The translations under genes and the position numbers were made by a program. Source: Lutjanus erythropterus (lineage: Eukaryota > Chordata > Actinopteri > Lutjaniformes > Lutjanidae). From it: DNA of 64,000 nucleotides. The notes beneath the pieces were generated by a model. The model saw only the letters and a list, made by a program, of their open reading frames with translations. It was not told the DNA's origin and ran no database searches. Shown here piece by piece: positions 48,863-61,193 of this stretch. The DNA lies in the NCBI GenBank assembly GCA_020091685.1, contig CM034596.1, forward strand, positions 1,240,001-1,304,000. Reading direction: 5' to 3'. Position 1 is the stretch's first letter, and each line of letters starts with the position of its first letter.

Positions 48863-48973
48863 AACCCTACCATAGTTACTGGAGATGCAGTTTTTCTGGA
48901 CCTGATGAGGGACAGCATATTCGTCTTCAAGTGCAGCAGCAGTGACAGCTCTTGTCAAAAAGAAAAACAGTAA
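48863..48973 (+). CDS. Exon-like open block, identity unknown
   Basis: A long pyrimidine tract and CACAG acceptor (to 48861) precede 36 open codons, NPTIVTGDAVFLDLMRDSIF followed by VFKCSSSDSSCQKEKQ and TAA. Residue composition looks protein-like but I recognise no family. It lies just after repeat sequence and no partner exon was found, so a chance ORF is the likelier explanation. Confidence 0.15.
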   Translation, partial: NPTIVTGDAVFLDLMRDSIFVFKCSSSDSSCQKEKQ

Positions 48974-49184
48974 CTTCTTAAATCTACTGGGCTCATCACG
49001 TCTGCACCACGGTTTTGATCTGTTCTCCACGCAGCTTTATGCCCTACCAGCAACGTTTCAGATATGGAGCGTTTGACTCATCTGATTATGTTGACTTGCT
49101 CAGATTTTGCTGATTTGGTCATTTTTAATTTACTTGCCTTTTGTGCTCCTGCCATGGGTAAGGAGGCTACATAGTTAAATACAA

Positions 49185-49280
49185 TCACAAGTCTGCACAG
49201 GGTCTTTTATTTGGCTAAACTGACTGGATACTCTATGCTGTTTCTGCATCTAACTTCCTGCCTGCTTGATCTGCTCTGTG
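49185..49280 (-). repeat. Inverse copy of the 29.3-kb repeat
   Basis: Plus-strand CTGCACAGGGTCTTTTATTT and GATCTGCTCTGTGCAGCTC are the reverse complement of motifs at 29310-29400. It abuts a hAT-like end at 49286. Confidence 0.5.
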
Positions 49281-49285
49281 CAGCT

Positions 49286-49390
49286 CAGAGGTTGCGCTAG
49301 ACTTTTTCGTTGTCTGTCATTTTGACTGACAGGGTCATAAAAATCCCGTCATAATCTATTTTTACCCGTCACTTTAATTTTTTAAATGAT
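49286..49390 (+). repeat. hAT-type terminal fragment
   Basis: CAGAGGTTGCGCTAGACTTT, then GTCATTTTGACTGACAGGG and CCCGTCACTTTAATTTTTT. It opens with CAG as hAT ends do. The opposite end was not found. The following 49550-49800, GC-richer with TGCGTTTGAGATGATCCAGG, is probably another repeat fragment. Confidence 0.45.
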
Positions 49391-49962
49391 AATAATTACA
49401 TATTCAATAGCATTTACTTTTCATTCATTTTTAATTAATATTCAGTCCGAACAAGCTGAACAGAGAATCCACACCGTACCTCTTTTATCAACATCATCAT
49501 CGTTATTGGGCTTTCTTCAGCTGCTGACACTCAGCTGCCGTGACACTAGGTGCGTTTGAGATGATCCAGGCCTGCGCAGAATTGATCAGCGGTGATCGCC
49601 GCATAGTGCATGCCGGTTAGATTTGTGTCCGACTTGATCCCGACTTGCTCTGACGTCATGCACATGTGGGCAACGATAACCTCACGAGATCGAGGCAGCC
49701 GCAGTTTGTAGAGCCAGATGCCGCAGCTGCTCTCCACCAACTGCAAACACCTGGCTGTCACCTGATTGACAAGCTGACAGGCTCTGATCAAGCTTATGTG
49801 GAATCAAGCCTTTAGTATGGAAGTATTTTGCATTCAAGATGGAACATCAAGGATTAATAAACCAGTATGCAACTGCTTGCATAGATCCAACTTTTCAGGG
49901 AAAAGGAACGCTTCCAACTTAGCATGGTAGTTTCAATTCATTTATTAACAATGTATCCAAAG

Positions 49963-50337
49963 TATCCATCCATCCATTTTCTGTAACCGCTTATTCCATA
50001 AGGGTCGCGGGCTGCTGGAGCCTATCCCAGCTGACATTGGGCGAGAGGCGGGGTACACCCTGGACAAGTCGCCAGTTCATCGCAGGGCTGACACATAGAC
50101 AGACAACCACTCACACTCACATTCACACCTACGGGCAATTTAGAGTCACCAATTAACCTGGCATGCATGTCTTTGGACTGTGGGAGGAAGCCGGAGAACC
50201 TGGAGAGAACTCACACAGACACGGGGAGAACATGCAAACTCCACACAGAAAGGCCCTGCCCCAGCCAGCTGGGGGATCGAACTCAGGACCTTCTTGCTGT
50301 GAGGCCGCAGTGCTAACCACTGCACCACCGTGCCGCC
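49963..50337 (-). mobile_element. tRNA-headed SINE with RTE-like tail
   Basis: Read on the minus strand it starts GGCGGCACGGTGGTGCAGTG, with a polymerase III A-box-like GGTGCAGTGGTTAGC (about 50311-50330) and B-box-like GAGTTCGATCC (50274-50284). The body then runs TTTGCATGTTCTCCCCGTG, CCCACAGTCCAAAGACATGC and CAGCTGGGATAGGCTCCAGC. The tail is CCCGCGACCC, ATAAGCGG, then GATGGATGGAT. The tail matches my memory of RTE/Rex3-type LINE 3' ends, which would supply reverse transcription. No clear target duplication. Confidence 0.75.
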
Positions 50338-50800
50338 TTCCATTTTTATCCTTATCCTGAAATACACATTACCATTATTTTTGTTTGAGATGCTATGTAG
50401 CCAACCATGTCCCACAACATTTGCAGTGGCTAGACACTGAGGGCTGCTGTGTTCGGGCTAACATAATATAACAATAGCTCGCAGCAATAGTAGGAGGTGT
50501 CCTTGTCTGTGTCATCCATTATCAAAATGTAATGTTAAAATTTTAAATAAATATCTCCATTTGCACTCCATTGCTTTACAGACATGGGCAACATGCTGAG
50601 AGGAGTTTTGATTTCAGATAGTTAAGAAAAAGACAATTGCTGGATATTATTTTTGTGTTTAACTTGATATCTACTCATGTATTAAAAGTTGTGAAATTTC
50701 ACTGGTATTGTGACATCTAGAGAAGCCACTATATTTATGGACAGATATGAGATCTCATCTCTAAATCTTGGCAAGAAAGCAAAAAAGCATATTTCCCCGA

Positions 50801-53063
50801 ACATAAAACAATTTCTTTCACAGAATTCAAATATAAGACATTCCTCCATTGTTTATTCTGTTCTTCACTATCACAATCTGTCCTTTATCTTTACCACGAC
50901 TGGCTCCAGAGAAATATATGTAGCCTTGTCTCTGGCAGCAGCATGCCTGGAAATAAATGTTTACCAGCTCTGGTTGCAGCTCCACAAGCATTCCCTCGTG
51001 TCCCGTTACCTTTCCATGTCAGTAGAATGCTAATATGCTCGTACGGCTTCATTGGACATGCAGGGAATGCAGGGGACACCAGCCTGAGCATGAGCAGGGT
51101 CCCCTCGTGGAATGTTTTCCTAGGTGTCATTTTCTCATTCTTTCCAATGTCTTTGAGTGCAGGGTTAGGGGAGCTCAAGTACACTGAAATAGTATTACAC
51201 AGCATACAGTATGGTGCCCTTGGCCCGAATCCAGTTGACCTACAGTAGTAAAACCGTCACTGGGCTTTAGTTATAAATAAACAAAATGTAAACTTAGGAT
51301 TGTTTGGTGTTAGCCACTTTTATTTTTTCTTCTTGTAAGTGAGTTTTTTTCCTATTAAAATGAATAAAAAATTAAGAAAAGTCTTTACTATAAGTTGGAG
51401 GACAGTGTGCCAATGATTGACGTGGTACATCAATCTTTCCAACCTTGAAAAATACATATTGAACATCTTTATAACAACATAACTACAAGTTGACATATGC
51501 TTTGTGAAATATGGTTGAAAGAATCCTGAGGCCCATCATTTCATCTCTTATTTGTTTGCATTGGAAGGACGGTTGGGGCCATCAGCAGTTTCATTGTGTG
51601 TTTACAAGCTTTTGGCACAGGCCTACAAACCAAGCATTACAGATCACGCTAGTTTCCATGGTCATGTCATGTCAAAATGTGTATTCCAAATGTCTGACAT
51701 TGCTGTGAAAACAGGCACAGTGTGTGATAGATTCATACATACAAACAACAGATTCTGTCTCAAGGATAAACACAGTATATGAAGTTGAGATGTAACGCTC
51801 ATTCTTAAAGGGGCATTGTGCAAACCCAAGTACAACAGTCCTTTTGGAGCTGTAGACTGTATATTAAACAGGTTGAAATACTATTAAATATATAATCTAT
51901 AGTTGAGACTCTGGTTAGCTGTGGCTGCAGCATTGATTTTAGAGAAGTGAGTATTTAAACTTAACATGTTTTTTCCCAAGCTTTATTTCATATCACACAG
52001 CTTTCTGTCATATTTGCCCTGGTATTGTCAGATTGTAGGATAGTTCAAATGTCCTGAGCACTTGAAAGAGTTTCTATTTATGTTGGCTTAAAAGCTAATA
52101 GTGAGAGCTGATCTAATTTCCAAAAGCAAGGCACACCAACACAGCAGACAGCGATGGTCCCATTGTTAAAGGTGTCCCACTGTGTAAGGTGTTACTTAGA
52201 CTTGACACTACATGTTATAACATATTTATGATGATAAGAACACATTAGGCTAAGTTGGCAGCAATTATTGGGGTCACTGGGGTTACCATACCAAAGTAAT
52301 TTGTGTACCCAACCAAATGTCGTAACCCATCTTCACCAGGAAAATGGGCAGATAGATTGCTTTCACAAGCAGCTTATTACAACTCATAAATACGAACCCA
52401 CTTATGGTCCGGTACAGCTGCCACCAGCACTCTCCAACTGTCATTTCTGTGTCATTTTGGGATTATTGGCAATCAACCTATTGTGGGGTGAAAACACTGG
52501 GCATTTCATCACTAGTATGTACAGAAAAATGTTATTATATAACATTATTATGAGTATATTCTTTATACTTCTTTTGATCTTTATACTTCTTTTGATCAGA
52601 AAAATACATATTTGTAGCATTTAGCTATGTAATTTTAATTATTTATTAAGTATTAAATAAATCAATGTAATAGTTAATTACGAGTTCATTACTGAGTAAC
52701 ATAATGACTGAATCAAGTTTCATTCTGAACTTCCTGTAAAAGTGAATTTCTGTCATAAACAGGTTCAGTTAACACATTAGATTCTCTTGAACTAAAAAAG
52801 AGCTCTTAGGTAATGTCTTGCTAAGAAAATGCTTTCCAAGAAACAGGAAATTAGAGACTGCTATGCCCACATTTTACAGAGACCCACTGCACTACAACAT
52901 TACAGATAAAGCTGTTGCACTTGCGGGTAGACTAACTTCTGAGCCAAAAGGATGCAACTGTTTACATTAAACAGCCAATTTAAAAATACAATTCAAAATT
53001 TTTATGTGGGTCTATACCTGTATATGTATATAAATAACTGTATATATTGTTTTCTTTTATTCT
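50801..53063. other. No convincing gene
   Basis: ORFs of 101-118 codons (50710-51033, 50943-51248, 52268-52624, and 50891-51205 minus) overlap one another on different frames or lack domains. 51800-51905 begins TTAAAGGGGCATTGTGCAAA and contains TAGACTGTATATTAAACAGG, a repeat shared with 20.5 and 59.7 kb. Otherwise unremarkable AT-rich sequence. Confidence 0.4.
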
Positions 53064-54316
53064 ATAGCAGCCTTCGACACAGTTTCACACACCATCCTTC
53101 TGGACAGACATTCCTCTCTTGGCATCACAAACACACCTCTTAACTGGTTTCATTCATACCTTTCAGGCCGCATTCAGTTCATTCAGTTAAAATCATTCAC
53201 CTCCACCCAGTCCCCGTCACCTCAGGTGTCCCCCAGGGCTCTGTCCTGGGGCCCCTGCTGTTCATTATTTACCTTCTCCCCCTTGGTCACATTTTCCGCA
53301 AACATCATATTCACTTTCATTGCTACGCAGATGACACCCAGCTCTACCTTTCAGCCAAACCTAACTCCACACTCCCACCCTCGTCCCTCACCAATTGCCT
53401 CCTTGAAATAAAATCCTGGTTCACCTCAAACTTCCTTAAATTAAATTGCAATAAAACAGAACTTCTCTTAATAGGTACAAAATCTACGCTAAATAAACTC
53501 CATAATTTCTCTATTCCTGTCGATAACGCCTCCATCTCTCCCTCCCCTCAGGTTAAGAGTCTGGGTGTCATCCTCGACAGCACCCTCTCTTTCGCCTCCC
53601 ATGTCAATAACATCACTCGGTCTGCCTACTTCCATCTTCGTAACATCAACCGGCTTCGTCCTTCTCTTACTCCTCACTCAACTGCTGTTCTTGTTCACAG
53701 TTTGGTCACCTCCCATTTAGATTATTGCAAATCTCTTCTCTTTGGCCATCTGCATAAAACCCTCCATAAACTACAACTGGTCCAAAACTCAGCCGCCCGT
53801 ATCATTACACGCACCCCTTTAATCCATCACATCACACCTATTCTACAACAGCTACATTGGCTCCCCATCACACATCGCATCAACTATAAAATACTCCTCC
53901 TTACCTTCAAAGCTGTCCACAACCTTGCCCCTACATATCTCTCTGACCTCCTCCACATTGCTACACCTGCCCGCACCCTCAGATCCTCTTCTTCCATCCA
54001 TCTCATCGTCCCCCCCGCCCGTCTTGTTACCATGGGGAGCAGAGCATTCAGCCGCTCTGCTCCCCAGCTGTGGAACTCACTCCCACCTGACCTCCGTAAC
54101 ACAGACTCACTACCACATTTCAAATCCAAACTCAAAACCCATCTGTTTAAACTGGCTTACTCCCTCTGTTCATAATTGCATTGTCTAATTTTAAACTGTA
54201 TTTTTGTATTCTATTTTTATTGTCTCTTTAATATTGTGTTTGTTTTTATGTTGATGATGTAAGGTGACCTTTAGTGTCAAGAAAGGTGCCTATAAATAAA
54301 ATGCATTATTATTATC
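53064..54316 (+). mobile_element. 5'-truncated L2-like LINE
   Basis: Truncated inside the reverse transcriptase, starting AAFDTVSHTILLDRHSSLG. It then carries the full palm, thumb and C-terminal part, and ends in a 3' UTR with AAAGGTGCCTATAAATAAAA followed by TGCATTATTATTATC, a microsatellite-like tail typical of L2. The 5' truncation is the normal outcome of incomplete target-primed reverse transcription. The long readable frame suggests a comparatively young insertion. Confidence 0.8.
53067..54175 (+). pseudogene. L2-like LINE ORF2, C-terminal 370 codons, one frameshift
   Basis: Landmarks in order: [20 protein letters not shown] (palm, RT motif region), [16 protein letters not shown] (motif B), [10 protein letters not shown] with the catalytic Asp pair near 53324-53335, [48 protein letters not shown], and the family C-terminus [44 protein letters not shown]-type stop at 54175. 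From about 53214 on the frame is open without a stop for some 320 codons. The upstream 50 codons are one frame off, so a single shift near 53210 is needed. The N-terminal endonuclease is absent. Rex1-like is an alternative clade. Confidence 0.75.
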
Positions 54317-57300
54317 ATATATTTTATCATATTCTAATTTTAATGAGGTGATCTGTATAAATGCTTTATGTGTGCACCATGAAGAAACTAAGTCTTTCTT
54401 TTCATTGTGCAACCCTGTGTTGCCTGTGTATGATAATAAATTACCTTGATACCTTAATATCACAATGATTTACTTAATTTAAAGTTCATATTTTTTACAA
54501 TAATTAGATCGCTCTCCAAGTGAAAGACACACAGCTCTTTGTCTTTTTATTTGGCAAAAACACCCAGTGGTTTTCACCCTTGAATACTGAATACATAGTG
54601 TGTGTCTTTTTCTAGGCTCTTTGGACACAGCCGGCGCAGAACTCATTTACCACACTGACTTTATTAGCTACAGCTGATAAAATCTTTCAGGGATGGTTTT
54701 AATGTCAGCCAGGGAAACTCAAGATCGCCAAGTAAAAAGGAAAAGCCTAGTGTTTATTATTCCCAGCGTTTTCATTCCTTGTACAGTTTGATTTCCATGA
54801 CCGAGGCCGCTAAAACCGTCAGTGGTATCAAGTATTCTAATGCTAACCTGGGAAACACAAAGCCTTGGTAAACACATGAATATATTAAACTTAAACAAGA
54901 GTTCTATCAAACTATGAAAAAACTGTGTCACATTCATATTTCAAAACTATTAATTTGTGGGCCACCGTGTCAACAAAACATCATCATTCCGGAAAACATA
55001 AATGACTGTTTATGATAAAGAAATTATAATGCAGCGTATTTTTAACCACTTCTTCCATCACGTGTCATTCATCTATCAGCCAGTGTAGTGTCTGTTCTGA
55101 TGTGAACTGCACATCCAAACACCTCTTCACATAGACTGTGTACTGTGGGGTTATCAAGGCATTAACATTGAAACTATAATTAGTTGACACCTTGATAGGT
55201 ATAAACCGCACTGCTGGCTCTACAACTACAAGGCTTTAAGTATGAAAGCTGCACCTAACTTTTTCAATTAATCTAACAGCTTCTTTTTTGTTTACTTAAT
55301 TAATCTATTGACAAATCTTTTAAAATCAAAATTACTATGTATTTTCATTACTTGATCATTATAAGTTAATATTGGCAATTCATTAACTCAAAATGAATTT
55401 AAATATTTTATTCAGTGATCAAATCATCATCATCTAATTTCCATTTCACTGCTGTGTTATGATATTAATAAAATAATAGTAATATATGTAAAGGATAATG
55501 TACAGGAGCCATGTCATTCAATTGTGAAAAAAACCCAGACAGGGTGATGCAGGACCAAGATGTAAATACTTAGCGAAAAAAAAAAAAGATAATTTGACAC
55601 AAAATGTAGATTTAAAAATGATTTTATTGCTCCTCCAGAGTCCATGACCATAACTGTGTCCTCAGCAACGGTCTGGTCCTCATAGCAATAGTCTGCTATA
55701 TGAAAATGACTGAACTTAGAATGCAGGAATCGACCAATCAGAATTGAGCATTTAACAAAGCTGTGTACTAAAGTTAAGATGATCGCTTTATTTTTGCATC
55801 AGTTACAGTCAGTAACATAAGTTTAAGCCATTTTCTCTTATACATGGTTGTTAATATAAACAGAAAATAATAAAGGAGGGGTGATGAATCATTTAGAAAA
55901 TCTATTTTAAGTTACTACTATTAAAAGAAACACATTCAGCATTCAGTAATCAGGATACTGCTGTTGCTGCCATCTTGACAGAACACTGTGCTTTCGCTTT
56001 AAGTGTTCATGAAGAGTAGCTATATTTCGCTTTCTTTGCAGAGCTTATAGAAAATCATGTTGCGTCTCTGTCTAAAATATTCCCACACTTGATTATTTCA
56101 CAGTTTTTGGGGTTTTTTTTATCTGCAGCTTGTTCTAATGAGGAATCGCACTTTGACCTGGGACAGGCATCTTTGCCATGTGCTGTCATCGATGGCATTG
56201 ATGACATCGAAAACATCAATGACGTCAGTAGGCCTCTACCCCTCTGCTGCACAGAGCGGTTGTTTGCCTGCTTATTCAACATTTATTAATATTTGCATGT
56301 CCATATTGCACCAAATTTGGCCTGTGAAGTTTGAAGTAGATCAGATGAACGGTTCTCATACAGATAGATAGAGATCTCTTGGTTTATAGTTAGATGCCAG
56401 ACACAGTTTATACCTTGGAAGTGGCTGCACTCCACTGCTGTCTAAAAAAAAAACTGCTGACCCAACTGGTCAGCATTACTCAGCATGACAGTGAACACAG
56501 ACATTGTTCTTTGTCCTGAAACAACATAATTAAAGCAAAACAACTTTTTCAGTCTCTTCAAAGTGGATCCATTTTAGATCAATTTAAGTGTAAACAAGGA
56601 TTTTGGGGATTTCCAAACTGTTGTGTTCTCTTCATACAAGGGTGGAATTTCCACTGGGGAAGGAGAGTCCATGTCCTTCTTCACTTTTCAAAATCAAATT
56701 TTTGTTCTGCCTTGTTGATGTTAATGTTTATTGCTTCTTGCCAAAATCTCTGACCATTGTTCTCTTACTGTCCTGCCATCATAGTCCATAAAAATGTTGA
56801 TACAGTCACCTTTGGTTTAGTGTTGTCATAACCATGATAACCATGATTAAAAAAAAATAATAATATATTGATATCATGTTATACATATTGTCAAAGACAT
56901 GGTTTCCAAATTTGTTGTGCTTTCTGGGAGGAAATTAGCACTAGCCAATCATTGGCAGAGTTCCTGGAAAGTGGGTGGGGAAAAAATAAGGTGTCAATTA
57001 AACTCGGTGACAAATGTAAACATTCTCTTGCTTTTCAACCATAAAAACCAATGTGCTGTTTATGCATATTTATTTGTGTGAGAGGAGGACCTACTAAAGT
57101 CATTTTTGGGGGCAATATGTTCTTAAATTCACTAAATATTGACCCTAAAAGATGCTGAACCAAATATATACATACTTTGCTGGTATTTTAATCATTGTTG
57201 GAATTGTTTACAATATGTTTGTCACTGTAATTAAAACAATAATAAAGACAACAAAGCTAAAAATGACTTTTTCGTATTTATGTTAGCCAGCATGACTGTA

Positions 57301-59504
57301 GGAGGGGATAGTGAGGACAGTGGATGGATGGTATGTCCTACCTTTATAAAAAAAAAAAGTAATCTTTTCATTGTATTCACTATGTGAAATAAAATTCACT
57401 AAAATTTTCATTAATTAGCAAATTTGTCAAATTATTGCTTTAAAATTAAGATTTTGCACAGCTTCAGTTGGGAATTTCAACATTTCATTCAGGAGAGACA
57501 ATAGAATGAAATAAAGATAAGGTCTATTATAACAGATGATGTGCAATAATAACAATAATTAACAATAATAACGTCTCTACAGAAAGACTTTGGACTCTGC
57601 CCTGAGCAGCAGCAGAGATAAAGCCCCCCATGGAGTCCAGACACTGGTGGTGCTGGTTGAGGACTCTGATGCCCCTTCTCATCCAACAAGAAAACTAGTG
57701 CCAGTTTGGTGTATTTCATATATCAAATACTTTTCTTAGGTAAAGGATTTAAGTAATTCCTCAAATGATGTGGGTCACAGGATCCTCTTGCATCTCCAAA
57801 ACACATCGCAACAAACTTTCCAAACAGATGTTATTTGGATAAACTGACCCCAAATCGTGAATCTCATGGTTACTCTTTGCCTGAAAGAAAAACATTAAAA
57901 CTAAACATAGTAATGACATATTAACAGCTTTTAGCGTGGCTCAAAATCTCCACCACAATGCCGGACATTTCCCTTTGGTTGCTCATGATAACACCACCCC
58001 GAGCCTCCGATGTAGCAGTTCTTACTCTCTTGGCCAAGCAAAGAGTTGGTGTCACTCTGGTCTCTGGTGTCACCAGCCCCAGAACCACTGTGTTCGAAAA
58101 GGGGTAGTAGAGGTTGATTAATCTGTGAAGACCAGGCGGTGATGGAGAGGTGAAGGGGCACGTCCAATGGCAGCATGAAGGAACTAAGGGCAGAGAGAAA
58201 ATCATATTTAAAAAGATGGCATAAAAATGTGCTGCTGGACATATGTGACCAGCTGATCAGAACAGCTGATAATGCAATTGATGGCCCAAGACAATGATGG
58301 CAAGGAATTTATGCATGAGCAGAATAAGCAGGAAAATATAAAAAAGCAGTCGTCCTGACTTAACTTTCACTATAGATTCATCTCTAAGCAGTCTATATTG
58401 ACAAGTTTTGAATCACAAAAACCAGCCGGCCCACTTGCAGGCTGTTGATGGAAAAGGCTAGATGTACACTTTCAGATTCAAAGACTGATCAGAGAAAAGT
58501 CTTAGGAATATTGTGTAATTCATTTTTGTCTTTGTGATATCAATGCCCACAACTCTGTAAAGATGTATAAAGCTGCTAAAAATTTGTGAAACAGGGCACA
58601 GCATTAGCTTCTGGCCTGTAGAAGGGAACCTTAATAGCTTCAGTTTTAATATCAACATCTCAACTATCTAAGAGAGCATGAGGACAGAAACCACAACATC
58701 TGGAGACTGTAATCAAAACAAACACATGAACCATGTCAGTGAATGCTTACATGCCGACTGCCAAGATACATATTTTATCCACTTTATATGTCAATTACCA
58801 GAGATAATGACCCAGATTTATCATGCTATATGGTATTTCAAATATGAAATGCATCAACTGGTGAGGCAAAGGAAGCTGCAAAAATAGATGCACTTGTATA
58901 ACCACTTTTTCAGTGACCCCGGCATTATTGTTAAAGCGCTCTTCAGCTGTGAGCAAGACCATGTCCTTGAGGCAGAGTGGAGCTTGGATTAAGTGAGATG
59001 GTTTTGAAAGGAAAGTCTCATGGAGACTAAGCCAGACCCCATAAGATTTTTCATCCAGGCAGTATGGCATCTTGCCAGACCTGTCAGACCTGCATATTTG
59101 GGGAAAGACAGCAACCTCTGCCTGCCAGGCTAACCGCACATCTCCAAAAGCCTTAAAGAGCACTGAATTCAGTTACCTGAAGCTCTTTAATATATAAAGT
59201 TCTTGAATATTTTCTCTCTCCATAAACTACAAGTGAGAATGGTGCATGCAGGAGTTTCAGTCAGCACCACCAGACCTGCAGCAAATACTATTATTACTGT
59301 AAGCCACAGTAGCTAGGGTTTGTGTTCCATATAAAATCAACAGTCAACTTTGACATTATGTATGTAACTTGTGTATGTTACAGTACATCCGGGAACTCAT
59401 TTAAACCCAAAGCAGTATCTTTTCCCAAACCTACCCTTGATTTTGGGCCTTTATTTTTAAAGGAACAAAATGTAGCAATTGCAATTTAGTCCCAGTAGGC
59501 CACA
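54317..59504. other. No convincing gene
   Basis: About 5 kb of AT-rich sequence. Recognised patches: 55640-55760, a familiar repeat with CGACCAATCAGAATTGAGCA; 57590-57715, GC-richer sequence with CCCCATGGAGTCCAGACACT; and 57940-58200, a possible repeat. The 122-codon minus-strand ORF at 58795-59163 and the 94-103-codon ORFs at 57921-58242 have no domain I recognise and overlap each other in different frames. Confidence 0.4.
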
Positions 59505-59645
59505 GGGCAGAGCGAGGGCTAGGCGAAGGGATTATATCTCCACGCTTCGGGATCCCCCAGTCAGAGGCGGCTAATGTAGCTGGGGAAAGGGATGTTTGGG
59601 GGCCCCTACTGGAACTGTTACCTCTGATGGATGGATGGATGAAGT
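59505..59645 (+). mobile_element. RTE/Rex3-type LINE 3' tail
   Basis: CTTCGGGATCCCCCAGTC, GCTGGGGAAAGGGATGTTTG, CCCCTACTGGAACTGTTACC and then GATGGATGGATGGATGA have the layout of RTE/Rex3 LINE 3' ends, where the last ORF codons are followed by short GATG units. Only the tail is present, as usual for heavily 5'-truncated copies. Confidence 0.6.
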
Positions 59646-59937
59646 AGTCCGCATAGCAAGTTGGAGCCATAGACTGTATATCAAATTGGTTGAAATCCTA
59701 TTTAATATACCACGTGGTTGAAGCAAGTTATTTTCCTCCCACCCCCTCCTCTCCAAACACAAGAAAGAAACCTGAGACACCGCGGCTGTTGTGTTGTTGT
59801 TAGATAAGCTAGTATTTCAAATGAGCATGTTTCTTTAATCTCATATGGCATAGCAAGGTCATTTTATCAGAAATTACAGTAAATATATTACAGATTTGAT
59901 TTCTCCTTTAAGGTGTACCTGATGGTGCATATTTATT

Positions 59938-60933
59938 ATGCCTCCACCCGCCGAAGGTGCCAGGCCGGAGGCATACTGTTCTCCAGTTGTCCGGCCGTAC
60001 GTGAGTCTGTGCATCCGTCCGTCTGTCCTTCCGTCCGTCCGTCACAGATTTTTGTTTGCACGATAACTTTTGAACGGGTGGGTGGATTTGCACCAAATCT
60101 TGTGTGCTAAGACTCTATAATAGGTACATGAACTGATAACTGATGACTGGTAACTGTATACTGTATCAATAGAGACATAATTCTCAAACTCCTGGGACAC
60201 TTGCAAATAGGATTAATAATGAATAAATGGTTTCAATCAGGTGTAGGGAACACAAAAAGTCACAGTTGTATGAAACTGTTGCAGGCGGAGGCATCAGAAT
60301 CGACCCTTTAGCGTCGACTTCTACCCGTTTTCATTATTTTTTGCACTTGAGTGCAGAGCCAAAACTTATGCTCAGAGGCATACTTATGCAAATAGCAACC
60401 CAAGTCGTCCAGTACTCATACGGTTCAAACTTAGATGCCGTGTTACACCGCTATGTAAAACAAGGACAGCCTCAGAGCTGTCAACCACGCTGAAAAGTTA
60501 CCCTGACCCAAACCTGGTTGCTAACGGTACAGACCTAAACAAGCTAGCAGCTGATACTTTTTATTTAGCCTTTTAATACCCAAGTTTGCCTCCCTGTATG
60601 TAAATGTTCCACCAAAACAAATTACAGCCCAAGACGATTGTGACTGGTTTATATATAGAAATATAAACAAGCCAGGGCATTTTTTTCCCCCTATGACAGA
60701 AAGATAATGGGTTCAACCAGACCGTCCTCCAGCGTTAACATAGGTTATGCAAGACTAAGCAAGTTTCATATTTGGCAAATACTTTAATTAACTGCAATGA
60801 AATAATTATTGTTTAAACAGTTAATCCATCCATCAGTCTTTTGCCACCTATCTCAAGTCAGAATAATAGATTATTTGCATTGCCATGAAATTACTGTAAT
60901 GTACAGCTGTGAAGTACTGACAAAATGTGATAT
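59938..60933 (+). mobile_element. Composite repeat block, copy 1
   Basis: Opens with a small hairpin, ATGCCTCC to GGAGGCAT (59938-59974), then a pyrimidine-rich GTCCGTCCGTC tract, CACAGATTTTTGTTTGC and GGCGGAGGCATCAGAATCGA. Later it includes what looks like a piece of another DNA transposon (GACGATTGTGACTGGTTTAT). From 60001 on it matches 62768-63883 almost base for base, apart from an internal stretch of about 180 bp present only in copy 2. The ORF at 60227-60493 is not supported as a gene. Confidence 0.65.
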
Positions 60934-61193
60934 TGATTATATTTATTTATTGTTCCTATAGTTTTTCTCTCATTCTTTTATTACGACAGTGAAAACAGTA
61001 TTAAATCAATGAGTTATCAAAAGCATCTTAAAAAGTCTGCAATTAATTTTGTCGAATAATTAAAAAAAAACACATCCAATTAGAGAAATCCATTGGCAGA
61101 TGACGTCTGTCAAACAACGCAACATGCAACAGGATACTAAATCCAGCATTTAAACTCATTGCCTAACCATACATACGCACTCAGTAAGGAAAT
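60934..61193. other. No gene seen
   Basis: AT-rich spacer directly after the composite repeat block. It contains ATATTTATT at 60939-60947, the same nine bases as at 59929-59937. Confidence 0.5.

Noticed and set aside
50274-50337. Possible tRNA gene on the minus strand
   Set aside because: A- and B-box-like motifs are present, but no cloverleaf closes and the sequence continues as a SINE body with a GATG tail.
52268-52624. 118-codon plus-strand ORF with a hydrophobic C-terminus
   Set aside because: The hydrophobic stretch comes from an AT-rich duplication (CTTTATACTTCTTTTGATC), not from a recognisable membrane protein.
58795-59163. 122-codon minus-strand ORF
   Set aside because: No domain pattern; composition like translated non-coding DNA.
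60227-60493. 88-codon ORF, with a 68-codon counterpart at 63178-63384, as a conserved protein
   Set aside because: Similarity comes from the duplicated DNA block itself; the shared frame includes transposon terminus sequence and has no domain.
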